64,000 nt of DNA from an uncultured Tateyamaria sp. (GTDB taxonomy: Bacteria; Pseudomonadota; Alphaproteobacteria; Rhodobacterales; Rhodobacteraceae), in the NCBI RefSeq assembly GCF_947503415.1, contig NZ_CANNDS010000003.1:186001-250000 (forward strand), read 5' to 3'. Below, piece after piece: positions 1 to 8,119 of this stretch. Numbering within the stretch: the first letter of the stretch is position 1; each line of letters starts with the position of its first letter. Below the pieces are notes generated by a model, which was not told the DNA's origin, made no database searches, and worked only from the letters and a program-made list of their open reading frames with translations. The translations under genes and the position numbers were made by a program.

Positions 1-411
1 GCCCACGGGCACGCCCTTGGGACGTTTGGCGAGGCGCGCCGCGATCGCCTCCATCCCGTCATTGTTGAAGCCGAAGCGGTTGATGGCGGCCGCATCTTCG
101 GTCAGGCGAAAGAGGCGCGGTTTGGGGTTGCCGGGCTGGGGCAGGGGGGTGGCGGCGCCCACCTCGATCCAGCCGAAGCCTGCGCGGCTGAGCGGCGCGA
201 TGGCGGTGGCGTTCTTGTCGAACCCTGCAGCAAGACCCACCGGATTGGGCAGGTCCATGCCCGCCAGTGTCGTGCGCAAGCGCGGACTGGTCACAGGGCC
301 GGGCAGCGAAGCAAGAGGCGTGTGCAGCGCTTTCAGCGCCAGCCCGTGCGCCACCTCCGGGTCCAGCTTGCGCAGGCCGCGTGTTCCGATCCGTTCAAGT
401 GCCTGCTTCAT
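1..411 (-). CDS. pyrD: Dihydroorotate dehydrogenase (quinone), N-terminal part, cut by window edge
   Basis: Only the first 137 codons are inside the window. The reverse-strand translation begins [19 protein letters not shown] and contains the class 2 PyrD features [19 protein letters not shown] and NRFGFNNDG, the FMN/substrate-binding half of the barrel. Class 2 enzymes sit on the inner membrane and oxidise dihydroorotate to orotate with ubiquinone during pyrimidine synthesis. Its ATG (409-411) overlaps the stop of the upstream DUF1330 gene (408-410), so the two are probably translated together, with the DUF952 gene first in the row. The assignment rests on well-known motifs; only the C-terminal part, including the rest of the active site, is unseen. 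Confidence 0.93.
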   Translation of the reverse strand, partial: MKQALERIGTRGLRKLDPEVAHGLALKALHTPLASLPGPVTSPRLRTTLAGMDLPNPVGLAAGFDKNATAIAPLSRAGFGWIEVGAATPLPQPGNPKPRLFRLTEDAAAINRFGFNNDGMEAIAARLAKRPKGVPVG

Positions 412-836
412 CCGAAGGATGCGCCCTGATCGGCCGGTTTGCAGCGAATGAGGCGCGAGGTTTTGACCGCCGCCTGTCGGTGTACCACCGCGCGCTGATA
501 ATCGGGGTCCGTGACCATGGCCAGAAACGCGCCAGAGTTGGGATAGCGCGCGATGAACACGGCATCCCATGCCTCGTCCGCGGGGCCGATCAGCACCGTT
601 TCGAACCCGCCGCGCCAGACGATGCTGCCGCCGACCTTTTCCAGAATGGCACCCGTTTGCTTGCCGTAGAGCCCGTAGGCCTGTGCGCCGGTCAGCCCAT
701 CACGCGCCAGCTCATGATCACCGGGGTAGTTGGCAAGATCGTTGAAGCGGACAAGGTTCAGCATCTCGATGGGCACATCGCGGGGCAGGTCCTTGAAGGC
801 GGCGAATTGGTCGGCTGTGGGATCGATATGTGTCAT
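408..836 (-). CDS. DUF1330-family protein
   Basis: 142 residues, alpha/beta ferredoxin-like small protein of the DUF1330 family. Visible family features are the N-terminal [10 protein letters not shown] strand, the central [12 protein letters not shown] segment, the [12 protein letters not shown] strand and the [11 protein letters not shown] segment followed by HRQAAV. The biochemical role of the family is not established; it resembles dimeric alpha-beta barrel proteins. Its start overlaps the stop of the DUF952 gene by the ATGA arrangement (833-836), and its own stop overlaps the pyrD start. The gene is thus the middle member of a DUF952-DUF1330-pyrD transcription unit on the minus strand. 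It is longer than the usual ~95-residue DUF1330 domain because of an extra N-terminal stretch. Confidence 0.8.
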   Translation of the reverse strand: MTHIDPTADQFAAFKDLPRDVPIEMLNLVRFNDLANYPGDHELARDGLTGAQAYGLYGKQTGAILEKVGGSIVWRGGFETVLIGPADEAWDAVFIARYPNSGAFLAMVTDPDYQRAVVHRQAAVKTSRLIRCKPADQGASFG

Positions 837-1180
837 GCGTCAAATCCTGCGCCGGCCGGAAACTGGTGTACTCCGTTTTCCAACGGAAGGGGCTGCGCCC
901 AATGCACGTCCGCAAGGCGCATTTCGCGGTAAAGATGCGGGAACTCGGCCCCGCCGCGCGACACTTCCCATTTCAGATCGTCCCCAAGGGCGTCCGCATC
1001 GACGGCAATGAGGAACAGATCCTCTTGCTCTGCAAAATGCTTGGCCGCCGTTTCAGCGGCCTGCGCCGCGGTTGAGAAGTGGACATAGCCGTCGGCCGCA
1101 TCGATGGGCGCACCCGGCGTGGTGCCGTTTTCGCGCAAGGCGGCCCATTCGGGACCGCGAAAAATCTTGTAGATCAGCAT
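833..1180 (-). CDS. DUF952-family protein
   Basis: About 115 residues starting MLIYKIFRGPEW, the typical N-terminus of DUF952 proteins, followed by the family core DGYVHFSTAAQ and a later FPHLYREM segment. Members are small cytosolic proteins, sometimes described as glutathione-S-transferase-like, without a proven reaction. I chose the ATG at 1180 because family members begin with MLIYKI; a TTG at 1204 would add eight residues (MGKRHHAF) that do not look conserved. No clear Shine-Dalgarno is seen for either start. First gene of the small minus-strand unit leading to pyrD. Confidence 0.78.
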   Translation of the reverse strand: MLIYKIFRGPEWAALRENGTTPGAPIDAADGYVHFSTAAQAAETAAKHFAEQEDLFLIAVDADALGDDLKWEVSRGGAEFPHLYREMRLADVHWAQPLPLENGVHQFPAGAGFDA

Positions 1181-1322
1181 GAACGCGTGATGCCGTTTGC
1201 CCAAGCGCTGGTCAAGTGGGCGCTGTCATGAACCTGTCGCGTGCTTTCCGTAAGGAACCGCTTTGACTCGGACGGCGGATTGTTGTCACGATGTCGTCAT
1301 AACCAATATGGGAGACACCAGA

Positions 1323-2882
1323 ATGACCCGATTTTTGATGGGCACTGCTGCACTGGCGCTGAGCGCTGGTATGGCATCCGCCGAATACACGCTGCACATC
1401 CTGCACACCAACGACATGCACAGCCGCATTGAATCGATCAACAAGTACGATTCGACCTGTAATGCCGAAGGAGAGGCCGAAGGCGAGTGTTTTGGCGGTG
1501 TGGCGCGCGTGAAAACGGCCATTGATGCCAAGAAAGCCAGCTTGGACAACCAGAATGTCGTCGTGCTTGACGCGGGCGACCCGTTCCAGGGGTCGCTGTT
1601 CTACACCACCTACAAGGGTGCCGCCGAAGCCGAGTTCATGGAGCAGATGGGCTATCACGCCATGGCCGTGGGCAACCACGAGTTCGACGACGGTCCTCAA
1701 GGGTTGGCGGACTTCATCGAGAAGGTCAGCTTCCCGGTGATCTCTGGCAACCTCGATCTGTCGTCGTCGGACGAGCTGAAAGGCAAGGTGCAGAACCATG
1801 TCGTGCTTGAGGTGGGCGGCAAGAAGATCGGTGTGATCTCGGCGCTGGCCACGGATACGGTTGAGACCTCCAGCCCCGGCCCGAACGTCGTCTTTCAGGA
1901 CGAGATCGAAGCACTGCAGGCCGACGTTGCCACGCTGGAAGGCGAGGGCGTCGATATCATCATTGCGCTGAACCACGTGGGCCTGAACAAGGACCTGGCC
2001 ATTGCCGAAGCCGTGGACGGCATCGACGTGGTGATTGGCGGGCACAGCCACACGTTGATGACCAATGGTGACGATGAAACCCCTGCCTATCCTGAGATGG
2101 TGGGCGACACGCCCGTGGCGCAAGCCTATGCCTACACCAAATATCTGGGCCACTTGACCGTGACCTTTGACGACGACGGCAACGTGACGGCGTCCTCCGG
2201 TGATCCAATGTTGCTGGATGCGTCGGTTGAGCCAAATGGCGCGTTCACCTCTCGCATCGCTGAAATGGGCGCGCCCATCGAAGAGATGAAAACGCGCGTC
2301 GTGGCAGAAGCGGCTGAGGTCATCGAAGGCGGGCGCGACACGTGCCGGGCACAGGAATGCGCCATGGGGTCGCTGATTGCCGATGCGATGCTGGATCGGG
2401 TCAAGGATCAGGGGATCGAGATCGCCATTCAGAACGGCGGCGGCATCCGGGCGTCGATTGATGCGGGCGAAGTGACCATGGGCGAAGTGCTGACCGTACT
2501 TCCGTTCCAGAACACGCTGTCGACCTTCCAGGTTCCCGGGTCAGCCATTGTGGCAGCACTTGAGAATGGCGTCGGTCAGATCGAGGATGGCGCAGGCCGC
2601 TTCCCGCAGGTCGCTGGCATGAGCTATGCCTTTGACACGTCCAAGCCCGCCGGTGAGCGGATCAGCGACGTCATGGTGGGCGGAGCGGCCATCGACATGG
2701 ACAAGATCTATGGCGTGGTCAGCAACAACTACGTCCGCAATGGTGGTGACGGCTATGCGATGTTCGTGAACGCCGAAAATGCCTATGATTTCGGACCTGA
2801 CCTTGCCGATGTGACGGCGGAGTATCTGGCGGAAAAAGGGCCGTTCACGCCGTACACCGACGGTCGGATCACAGCCAAGTAA
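1323..2882 (+). CDS. Secreted 5'-nucleotidase / UshA-like metallophosphatase
   Basis: 519 residues with a signal peptide (MTRFLMGTAALALSAGMASA) and a two-domain 5'-nucleotidase layout. The N-terminal metallophosphatase domain shows the metal-binding blocks HTNDMHSR, GDPFQG, GNHEFDDG and GGHSHT; the C-terminal substrate domain shows NGGGIRASI, LPFQNTL and NGGDGYAMF. Such periplasmic enzymes hydrolyse nucleoside monophosphates or related phosphate esters to supply phosphate and nucleosides. The start at 1323 is favoured by GGAG at 1311-1314 and by the signal peptide; an in-frame TTG at 1263 would add 20 unlikely residues. The gene stands alone, ends in two hairpins and converges on the M48-like gene. 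Confidence 0.9.
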   Translation: MTRFLMGTAALALSAGMASAEYTLHILHTNDMHSRIESINKYDSTCNAEGEAEGECFGGVARVKTAIDAKKASLDNQNVVVLDAGDPFQGSLFYTTYKGAAEAEFMEQMGYHAMAVGNHEFDDGPQGLADFIEKVSFPVISGNLDLSSSDELKGKVQNHVVLEVGGKKIGVISALATDTVETSSPGPNVVFQDEIEALQADVATLEGEGVDIIIALNHVGLNKDLAIAEAVDGIDVVIGGHSHTLMTNGDDETPAYPEMVGDTPVAQAYAYTKYLGHLTVTFDDDGNVTASSGDPMLLDASVEPNGAFTSRIAEMGAPIEEMKTRVVAEAAEVIEGGRDTCRAQECAMGSLIADAMLDRVKDQGIEIAIQNGGGIRASIDAGEVTMGEVLTVLPFQNTLSTFQVPGSAIVAALENGVGQIEDGAGRFPQVAGMSYAFDTSKPAGERISDVMVGGAAIDMDKIYGVVSNNYVRNGGDGYAMFVNAENAYDFGPDLADVTAEYLAEKGPFTPYTDGRITAK

Positions 2883-2890
2883 ATGGGCGG

Positions 2891-2909
2891 GGCGCAGGAC
2901 ACCTGCGCC
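2891..2909 (+). terminator. Hairpin just after the nucleotidase gene
   Basis: Perfect 8-bp stem GGCGCAGG / CCTGCGCC with a 3-base loop, eight bases after the stop codon at 2882. There is no T-run, so it may help termination or protect the mRNA end. Confidence 0.45.
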
Positions 2910-2924
2910 TTACCCGAAACCCTG

Positions 2925-2954
2925 AAACGCGCGGATCCGGTCTGCGCGTTTTTC
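2925..2954 (+). terminator. Intrinsic terminator of the nucleotidase gene
   Basis: Stem AAACGCGC (2925-2932) / GCGCGTTT (2944-2951) followed by TTTC. It lies between convergent genes and ends at the stop of the minus-strand M48-like gene, so it may serve both directions. Confidence 0.65.
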
Positions 2955-3793
2955 TATTCCGCCGCACGACCCGTTGGCATCACGGGCTGCAAGGGCGCAG
3001 GATAGGCACTGGCGGCAAATTTCAGCAACTCCGACACGCGTGTCGTGGTGTGGGGAAAGGTGGACAGCGCCTTGACCAGCCAGCGAAAGAACCCGCCGCC
3101 ATGCCGCTCGCCCTGCTTCACGAAAGCATCGACATTCACCTGATCGGCAATGTCGCTCCCGACCACCAGCTTGACCATGGACTGCACGGCAACATCGATG
3201 TCGCCACCAATCATGGCCAGCCCAAGACGGTCGCCGGACAGCTTCAGCGCACGCTCGTACGGGTATAGCAGGATATTGAAGATCGCCAGTTTCTCGACCC
3301 CATTGAGGAACGCCTGCAGCCACATGAACCGGTAGTGTTTGGAGGCCAGCGCCCCCACGAAACGCCCGACAAGAAACCGCAATTCGTCATCGTTGTTCTC
3401 GGGCCGCATCAATTCCGAATTCAACAGCAGCACCTTCACGTTCAGCAACGGCATCAGCGCCATGTTGTAGGTGCCTTCCTGATAGACGTAGGCTTGGATC
3501 GGTTTGGTGTAGCCAAAATACTGCTTGGCATCTTCGATGGCGCGGTGCGCGTCGGGGAAACTCTCTGCCGTGACCAGAATGGTGTTGTTCATGTAGTAGG
3601 CCGCAAACATCCTGAGTGAAAACCACAGCACGAACAGCACCAAGGGGGCGATCAGAAGGATCAAACCAAACGATGCGATGGTGAGGGCGGCAACGATGAT
3701 CCCCAGAGGGATCAGAACGAACAGGGTCACGTAAAACCTTGGTGTTTCCTTGGGATGACGCAGGGCAGATAATTCTTTTCGTGAAATGGGCAT
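2954..3793 (-). CDS. M48-like membrane protein lacking the HExxH zinc motif
   Basis: 279 residues. After a soluble start (MPISRKELSALRHPKETPRF) come two adjacent hydrophobic segments at about residues 22-68 (LFVLIPLGIIVAALTIASFGLILLI), then an M48-like core: an LLLNSELMRPENNDDELRFLV region and SKHYRF. In M48 peptidases this region reads roughly 'DELxxVLxHExxHxxxxH'; here the HExxH position reads GRFVG (LVGRFVGALASKH). The fold may be kept but zinc proteolysis is not expected. The start at 3793 has AAGGGA upstream; the open frame continues 77 codons further, but that part reads like noncoding sequence. Divergent from the YedK-type gene. Family assignment is from pattern recognition, not a profile search. 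Confidence 0.65.
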   Translation of the reverse strand: MPISRKELSALRHPKETPRFYVTLFVLIPLGIIVAALTIASFGLILLIAPLVLFVLWFSLRMFAAYYMNNTILVTAESFPDAHRAIEDAKQYFGYTKPIQAYVYQEGTYNMALMPLLNVKVLLLNSELMRPENNDDELRFLVGRFVGALASKHYRFMWLQAFLNGVEKLAIFNILLYPYERALKLSGDRLGLAMIGGDIDVAVQSMVKLVVGSDIADQVNVDAFVKQGERHGGGFFRWLVKALSTFPHTTTRVSELLKFAASAYPAPLQPVMPTGRAAE

Positions 3794-3978
3794 GGAATAA
3801 TCCCTTCGATTGAAACTGTCGGATCGGGCCGCAGGAAATAAGGCGGCTAGGTACGCGGTCGGAAAATATGGACCTGCGATAGTATACCGTGAAATAGGTG
3901 ATTTTTCTACTTTACCGTTGCGGGGGCGGATCAAGATCCGCCTTACACGCCAGACCGCCATCGGGTAGCGTTGCGCGC

Positions 3979-4650
3979 ATGTGCGGACGATTTTCAGTGA
4001 CAATGCCCCACGATGCCATGGCACAGCTATTCAATGCCGTGCCTGCCAACGATCTGCCGGACGTACCCAATTACAATGTCTGCCCGACTGACGCGGTGTC
4101 CGCCATAAGCTATCTGGACGGGCAACGCAGGCTCGCGCCCATGCGTTGGGGGTTCATCCCGCATTGGTACAAGAAACCCAACGATGGCCCGCTTTTGATC
4201 AATGCACGCGCCGAGACGATCGCCGAAAAGCCAGCCTTCCGGGCGGCCTGCCGCGAACGGCGGGCGGTGATGATTGCAACGGGGTTTTACGAATGGACGC
4301 GGGACGGAGAGACGCGCCTGCCATGGTACATCACCCGCAGCGACGGGGCACCGCTGGCCTTCGCGGCTGTTTGGCAGGACTGGACGGCAAAGGGATCAGA
4401 TGATCCGGCGCTGCGAACGGCGGCCATTGTCACCACGAGGGCCAACGCGCCGATGTCAACCATCCACCACCGTATGCCGGTGATCCTTGAACCGGATGAC
4501 ATCGCCCTTTGGCTGGGCGAAAAAGGCAAAGGGGCCGCCGCGCTGATGCGGGCCGCCCCTGAGGAAACCTTGGTCTGGCACCGGGTCGCGACAACGGTCA
4601 ATTCCAACCGCGCGTCTGGCCCCGAATTGATCGATCCGATCGAGGATTAG
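3979..4650 (+). CDS. SOS response-associated peptidase / abasic-site crosslinking protein (YedK/HMCES type)
   Basis: 223 residues beginning MCGRFS. Cys2, freed by removal of Met1, forms the thiazolidine crosslink to abasic sites in single-stranded DNA in this family; this fixes the start at 3979. Other family blocks are visible: RWGFIPHW, NARAET (Asn), GFYEW (catalytic Glu) and HHRMPVIL (active-site His). The protein shields abasic sites in ssDNA from breakage. It is a stand-alone plus-strand gene divergent from the M48-like gene; I did not find a GTTC-N7-GTTC LexA site in the 3794-3978 spacer. Its stop overlaps the stop of the convergent cupredoxin gene. Confidence 0.93.
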   Translation: MCGRFSVTMPHDAMAQLFNAVPANDLPDVPNYNVCPTDAVSAISYLDGQRRLAPMRWGFIPHWYKKPNDGPLLINARAETIAEKPAFRAACRERRAVMIATGFYEWTRDGETRLPWYITRSDGAPLAFAAVWQDWTAKGSDDPALRTAAIVTTRANAPMSTIHHRMPVILEPDDIALWLGEKGKGAAALMRAAPEETLVWHRVATTVNSNRASGPELIDPIED

Positions 4651-4997
4651 TCGAGCGGTGCGGCACCGAAGCTCAAGTTGCCTTCGACAAGGAACGAACC
4701 GTCTTCCTCTGACACGGCATCCGCATCGTAGAACGTGGTTTGCACACCCTGTTCCATCACCATCGTCACTGTGCCCTGATCGGCAATCGGGCCGATGGCC
4801 CAGCTTGCGTGCTTGGAAACGATGTTGTGTTCGACCCCGGTCAGGTTGGTGAACTTCACCGTGTCGCCATCATCGATATACAGGATCGACGGGAAATAGG
4901 CGTCCGGAAGGATCAGGATCTCGTGTTCCGCGGCCGAGACTGCGGTCGCAGCTGTCAGCGTGGCCAGAACGGCTCCAAGTTGCATTGCGCGCTTCAT
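4647..4997 (-). CDS. Periplasmic cupredoxin-like protein without cysteine
   Basis: 116 residues with a clear signal peptide (MKRAMQLGAVLATLTAATAVSA) and a plastocyanin-like strand pattern: ILPDAYFPSILYIDDGDTVKFTNLTGVEHNIVS. The single histidine in GVEHN sits where type-1 copper proteins place their first His ligand, but there is no Cys anywhere in the mature chain, so a classical blue copper site cannot form. It may bind metal differently or be structural. AAGGAG precedes the ATG. It lies divergent from gcdH and convergent with the YedK-type gene, with no functional link to either that I can see. Confidence 0.7.
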   Translation of the reverse strand: MKRAMQLGAVLATLTAATAVSAAEHEILILPDAYFPSILYIDDGDTVKFTNLTGVEHNIVSKHASWAIGPIADQGTVTMVMEQGVQTTFYDADAVSEEDGSFLVEGNLSFGAAPLD

Positions 4998-5203
4998 GCC
5001 AGCACTCCTTTTGCTTCGGCCCCACCCGAAAAACAGAATCGTATCCGCTGTCTATGCGCGGGAATTGGGGCTGAAATGAGGCGCGGGTGCGACCGGGCTG
5101 CGGCGGGTGTGCGTGTTTTGCCCCGCGTCCCGTAGCGATGTCGCATGGTCTTGGGCGCGCAAGCGCATTACATAAGGCCCAAGCCAAAACGATGGAGGAC
5201 CGC

Positions 5204-6427
5204 ATGAACGCCGAGACAAAGATCCTGAAGCCCAAGGACGCGCCTGACCTTGGCAGCTTTGACTGGTCCGATCCGTTGCGCATGTCCGATCAGCTGTCCG
5301 AGGATGAGCGGATGATCCAGGCCTCTGCCCAGGCCTATGCGCAGGAAAAACTGGCCCCCCGTGTGATCAGTGCCTTTGCGGACGAGACGACCGATCCGGG
5401 TATTTTCCGCGAAATGGGCGATATGGGACTGCTGGGTGTGACCCTGCCCGAAGAATATGGCGGCCTCGGCGGGTCCTATGTGTCCTACGGCCTTGTCGCG
5501 CGCGAGGTCGAGCGGGTCGACAGCGGTTACCGATCGATGATGTCTGTGCAGTCGTCCCTCGTGATTTACCCGATCTATGCTTACGGCTCGGAAGAGCAGC
5601 GCAAAAAGTATCTGCCGAAACTCGCTTCCGGCGAATGGATCGGCTGTTTTGGTCTGACCGAACCCGACGCAGGATCGGACCCTGCAGGGATGAAAACAAC
5701 GGCGAAGAAAACCGACGCGGGCTACGTGTTGAACGGTGCCAAGATGTGGATTTCCAACGCCCCAATCGCGGATGTCTTCGTGATTTGGGCCAAGTCGGAG
5801 GCCCATGGCGGCAAAATCCGCGGGTTCGTGCTGGAAAAAGGCATGGCGGGCCTGTCCGCCCCCAAGATCGAGAACAAGCTGTCCCTGCGCGCCTCCATCA
5901 CCGGCGAGATCGTGATGGAGAACGTGGAAGTGAGCGAAGACGCGTTGTTGCCGGATGTGCAGGGCCTCAAGGGCCCGTTCGGCTGTCTGAACCGCGCCCG
6001 CTACGGCATTTCCTGGGGGGCCATGGGCGCTGCGGAGTTCTGTTGGCACGCGGCCCGTCAATACGGTCTGGACCGCAAGCAATTTGGCAAGCCGTTGGCG
6101 CAGACACAGCTGTTTCAGAAGAAGCTGGCGGACATGCAGACAGAGATCACGCTTGGTCTGCAAGCGTCTTTGCAAGTGGGACGTTTGATGGATGAAGCCC
6201 AGGCCGCGCCCGAGATGATCTCGATCGTCAAGCGCAACAATTGCGGCAAGGCGCTGGAGATTGCCCGTGCGGCGCGCGACATGCATGGCGGCAATGGCAT
6301 CTCGGGTGAGTTTCAGGTCATGCGCCACATGATGAACCTTGAGACGGTCAACACCTATGAAGGCACCCACGATGTGCATGCCCTGATCCTCGGGCGCGCG
6401 CAAACCGGGTTGCAGGCTTTTTTCTGA
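5204..6427 (+). CDS. gcdH: Glutaryl-CoA dehydrogenase (acyl-CoA dehydrogenase family)
   Basis: 407 residues, full length for the family. It oxidises and decarboxylates glutaryl-CoA to crotonyl-CoA in lysine/tryptophan breakdown, using FAD and passing electrons to ETF. Family blocks: [31 protein letters not shown], the [17 protein letters not shown] region and the C-terminal [22 protein letters not shown], which contains the catalytic Glu typical of GCDH. The ATG at 5204 has GGAGG at 5194-5198; earlier in-frame starts at 5087 and 5192 are less likely. No partner genes are adjacent on the plus strand. A possible hairpin terminator follows. Confidence 0.92.
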   Translation: MNAETKILKPKDAPDLGSFDWSDPLRMSDQLSEDERMIQASAQAYAQEKLAPRVISAFADETTDPGIFREMGDMGLLGVTLPEEYGGLGGSYVSYGLVAREVERVDSGYRSMMSVQSSLVIYPIYAYGSEEQRKKYLPKLASGEWIGCFGLTEPDAGSDPAGMKTTAKKTDAGYVLNGAKMWISNAPIADVFVIWAKSEAHGGKIRGFVLEKGMAGLSAPKIENKLSLRASITGEIVMENVEVSEDALLPDVQGLKGPFGCLNRARYGISWGAMGAAEFCWHAARQYGLDRKQFGKPLAQTQLFQKKLADMQTEITLGLQASLQVGRLMDEAQAAPEMISIVKRNNCGKALEIARAARDMHGGNGISGEFQVMRHMMNLETVNTYEGTHDVHALILGRAQTGLQAFF

Positions 6428-6435
6428 CGCCAGCA

Positions 6436-6456
6436 CTGGGGGTTTTCCACCCCCAG
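6436..6456 (+). terminator. Hairpin after gcdH
   Basis: Stem CTGGGGG (6436-6442) / CCCCCAG (6450-6456) with a 7-base loop, nine bases past the gcdH stop. There is no strong T-run after it, so termination strength is uncertain. Confidence 0.5.
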
Positions 6457-6892
6457 ACGCCTGATGTTCTTTGAACAGAAAGTGCGGGGTGCTTGTAAGG
6501 TAAGCCTTCCAAGGAAGCAAAGCCGCTTGGTACGCGGACGTGGACCCGCGGCGCGATTCTATGGCTCAATCGCCCGGATGTGGGCTTTGAAATTGCTCCA
6601 AGAGTGGGTGTGGGGTGACACCAAGGTGCTCTTATCGCCGCGCCGGATTTGACCAGAGATGAAAATGGTATCGTTCAGCTGCGTCTGCTGCATTGCAGCG
6701 CGAATTGGGGTGTCGGACTCTGATCTCACATCCCGAACTGCATTGAAGTGTTTGTTGAAAAACAACCCACAACCTTCTGGAACAGATAGCAAAAAACCGA
6801 TCCTTTTCGCATAAATGTCAGACGCTAAGATCACTTGCACTGCTGCCCGCACGACCTCGACATTTGTCGGGAATGGATAGGGCTTCGATCAG
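6457..6892. other. Gene-poor spacer before the catabolic operon
   Basis: No gene could be supported here. The stretch 6650-6850 is visibly richer in A/T than its surroundings. An open frame on the minus strand (6559-6852, 97 codons) includes FISGQIRRGDK and AIRAIEP-like peptide but resembles nothing I know, has no Shine-Dalgarno and no partner. It may be the remains of a decayed gene or simple leader DNA. The last part before 6893 probably belongs to the promoter region of the ABC-importer operon. Confidence 0.4.
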
Positions 6893-6912
6893 TTTTGCAC
6901 ACGTGTGCAAAA
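6893..6912. promoter_or_regulatory. Perfect 20-bp palindrome, likely LacI-family operator
   Basis: TTTTGCACAC followed by its exact reverse complement GTGTGCAAAA. A-T flanks, a TGCA half-site and a central CpG are the usual build of LacI/GalR-family operators. It lies 65 bases before the start of the first gene of an operon that encodes its own LacI-type regulator (17134-18153). That pairing is inference, but it is the simplest reading. Confidence 0.7.
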
Positions 6913-6917
6913 AACAG

Positions 6918-6947
6918 TTGCCAAGTCATGGGGCCGGTGTCTAGCCT
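6918..6947 (+). promoter_or_regulatory. Possible promoter of the catabolic operon
   Basis: TTGCCA (6918-6923) and TAGCCT (6942-6947), 18 bases apart, immediately downstream of the palindrome and 30 bases before the ATPase start. The -10 match is weak. If real, a repressor on 6893-6912 would overlap the polymerase upstream contacts. Confidence 0.3.
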
Positions 6948-6977
6948 GAACCGGCAACCTTTTGACCGGGGGGTCTC

Positions 6978-8024
6978 ATGGCGGAAATCCAGCTGCGCAA
7001 CATCAACAAGCGGTGGGGATCATTTGTGGGGGTCGACAATTTTGACCTGACCATCGGGGACGAGGAATTTCTGGTGCTGCTGGGTCCCTCGGGCTGCGGC
7101 AAGACCACAACCATGCGCATGATTGCGGGCCTCGAGGATGCGACCGAGGGCGACATCATGATCGACGGCAAGCGCGTCAATGATCTGGACCCCAAGGACC
7201 GCGATGTGGCGATGGTGTTCCAGTCTTACGGCCTTTATCCGCACCTCAACGTCTACGAAAACATCCGCTTTCCGCTGAAGGTCCGCAAGGTGGACCCGTC
7301 CACCCATGACGAACGGGTGCGCCGTGCATCTGCCATGGTGGAGCTGGACGAGTTCCTGCACCGCAAACCCGCTGAACTCTCCGGCGGCCAACGTCAGCGC
7401 GTGGCCCTGGCCCGTGCCATCGTGCGCGAACCCAACGTGTTCCTGATGGACGAACCACTTTCCAACCTGGATGCCAAGCTGCGTGTGTCCACCCGCGCCC
7501 AGATCAAGAACCTCAGCCACGAATTAAAGGTCACAACTGTCTACGTCACCCACGACCAGATCGAGGCGATGACATTGGCCGACCGCGTGGTCGTGATGAA
7601 GCAGGGCAAGGTGCAACAGGTTGGTACGCCGACGGAAATCTACGACCGGCCCGCCAATACCTTTGTCGCCAGCTTTATCGGCTCCCCAGCCATGAACCTG
7701 ATGGAAGGTACCATGGCGGGCGGCACCTTCACCGGAGACAACGTCACAATCAACGGGCTGAACGCACCCGATGGTCCCGCGACACTGGGCTTCCGCGCAG
7801 AAGATGCGGCGCTGGCGGAGGAGGGCGGGCAGATCACCGCGCCCATCTACACCATCGAACTTTTGGGCGACGCCACCATGCTTACCGTCCGTGCGGGCGG
7901 GCAGTTGGTGTCGATCAAGGCGCACAAGGAATACCGGGCGCAGATTGGCGACACCGTCTCTTTCTCCGTTCCTGCGGGCATCTGCCACGCATTCTCATCC
8001 TCTTCCGGCGAACGCCTCGCCTGA
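6978..8024 (+). CDS. ABC transporter ATP-binding protein, CUT1/MalK-UgpC type
   Basis: 348 residues. ATPase domain with Walker A GPSGCGKTT (about 36-44), Q-loop FQSYGLYPHL, signature LSGGQ (134-138), Walker B VFLMDEP (154-160) and switch His in VYVTHDQ. A C-terminal regulatory OB-like domain from about residue 235 (TLGFRAEDA, IELLGDATML) is typical of MalK/UgpC-type subunits that energise sugar or polyol importers. It is the first gene of the operon, preceded by GGGGG at 6968-6972 and by the LacI-type palindrome. The binding protein and two permeases that complete the importer follow. Substrate cannot be read from the ATPase. Confidence 0.93.
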   Translation: MAEIQLRNINKRWGSFVGVDNFDLTIGDEEFLVLLGPSGCGKTTTMRMIAGLEDATEGDIMIDGKRVNDLDPKDRDVAMVFQSYGLYPHLNVYENIRFPLKVRKVDPSTHDERVRRASAMVELDEFLHRKPAELSGGQRQRVALARAIVREPNVFLMDEPLSNLDAKLRVSTRAQIKNLSHELKVTTVYVTHDQIEAMTLADRVVVMKQGKVQQVGTPTEIYDRPANTFVASFIGSPAMNLMEGTMAGGTFTGDNVTINGLNAPDGPATLGFRAEDAALAEEGGQITAPIYTIELLGDATMLTVRAGGQLVSIKAHKEYRAQIGDTVSFSVPAGICHAFSSSSGERLA

Positions 8025-8031
8025 GGACACT

Positions 8032-8094
8032 GGCCGCCCGGGGGCACCGGGGCGGCCCAACATCAGCCAGTGCAGGCTTGCAAGATGCACTGGC
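8032..8094 (+). promoter_or_regulatory. Two intercistronic hairpins between ATPase and binding-protein genes
   Basis: First stem GGCCGCCC (8032-8039) / GGGCGGCC (8050-8057). Second stem GCCAGTGCA (8066-8074) / TGCACTGGC (8086-8094), nine perfect pairs with an 11-base loop. No T-run follows, so these more likely stabilise the mRNA or mark a processing point that lets the binding protein be made in excess. Confidence 0.5.
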
Positions 8095-8119
8095 GCCAAA
8101 CGCAACAGGGAGTTTGCAC

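Noticed and set aside
3794-3978. Possible LexA box before the YedK/HMCES-type gene
   Set aside because: No GTTC-N7-GTTC or close variant found on reading the spacer.
5168-6520. 450-codon open frame on the minus strand
   Set aside because: It is exactly antisense to gcdH, which has full family motifs; the minus translation is His/Arg-rich with no known domain. High GC makes such frames common.
6559-6852. 97-codon minus-strand frame in the spacer after gcdH
   Set aside because: No Shine-Dalgarno, family likeness or partner; kept only as part of the spacer description.
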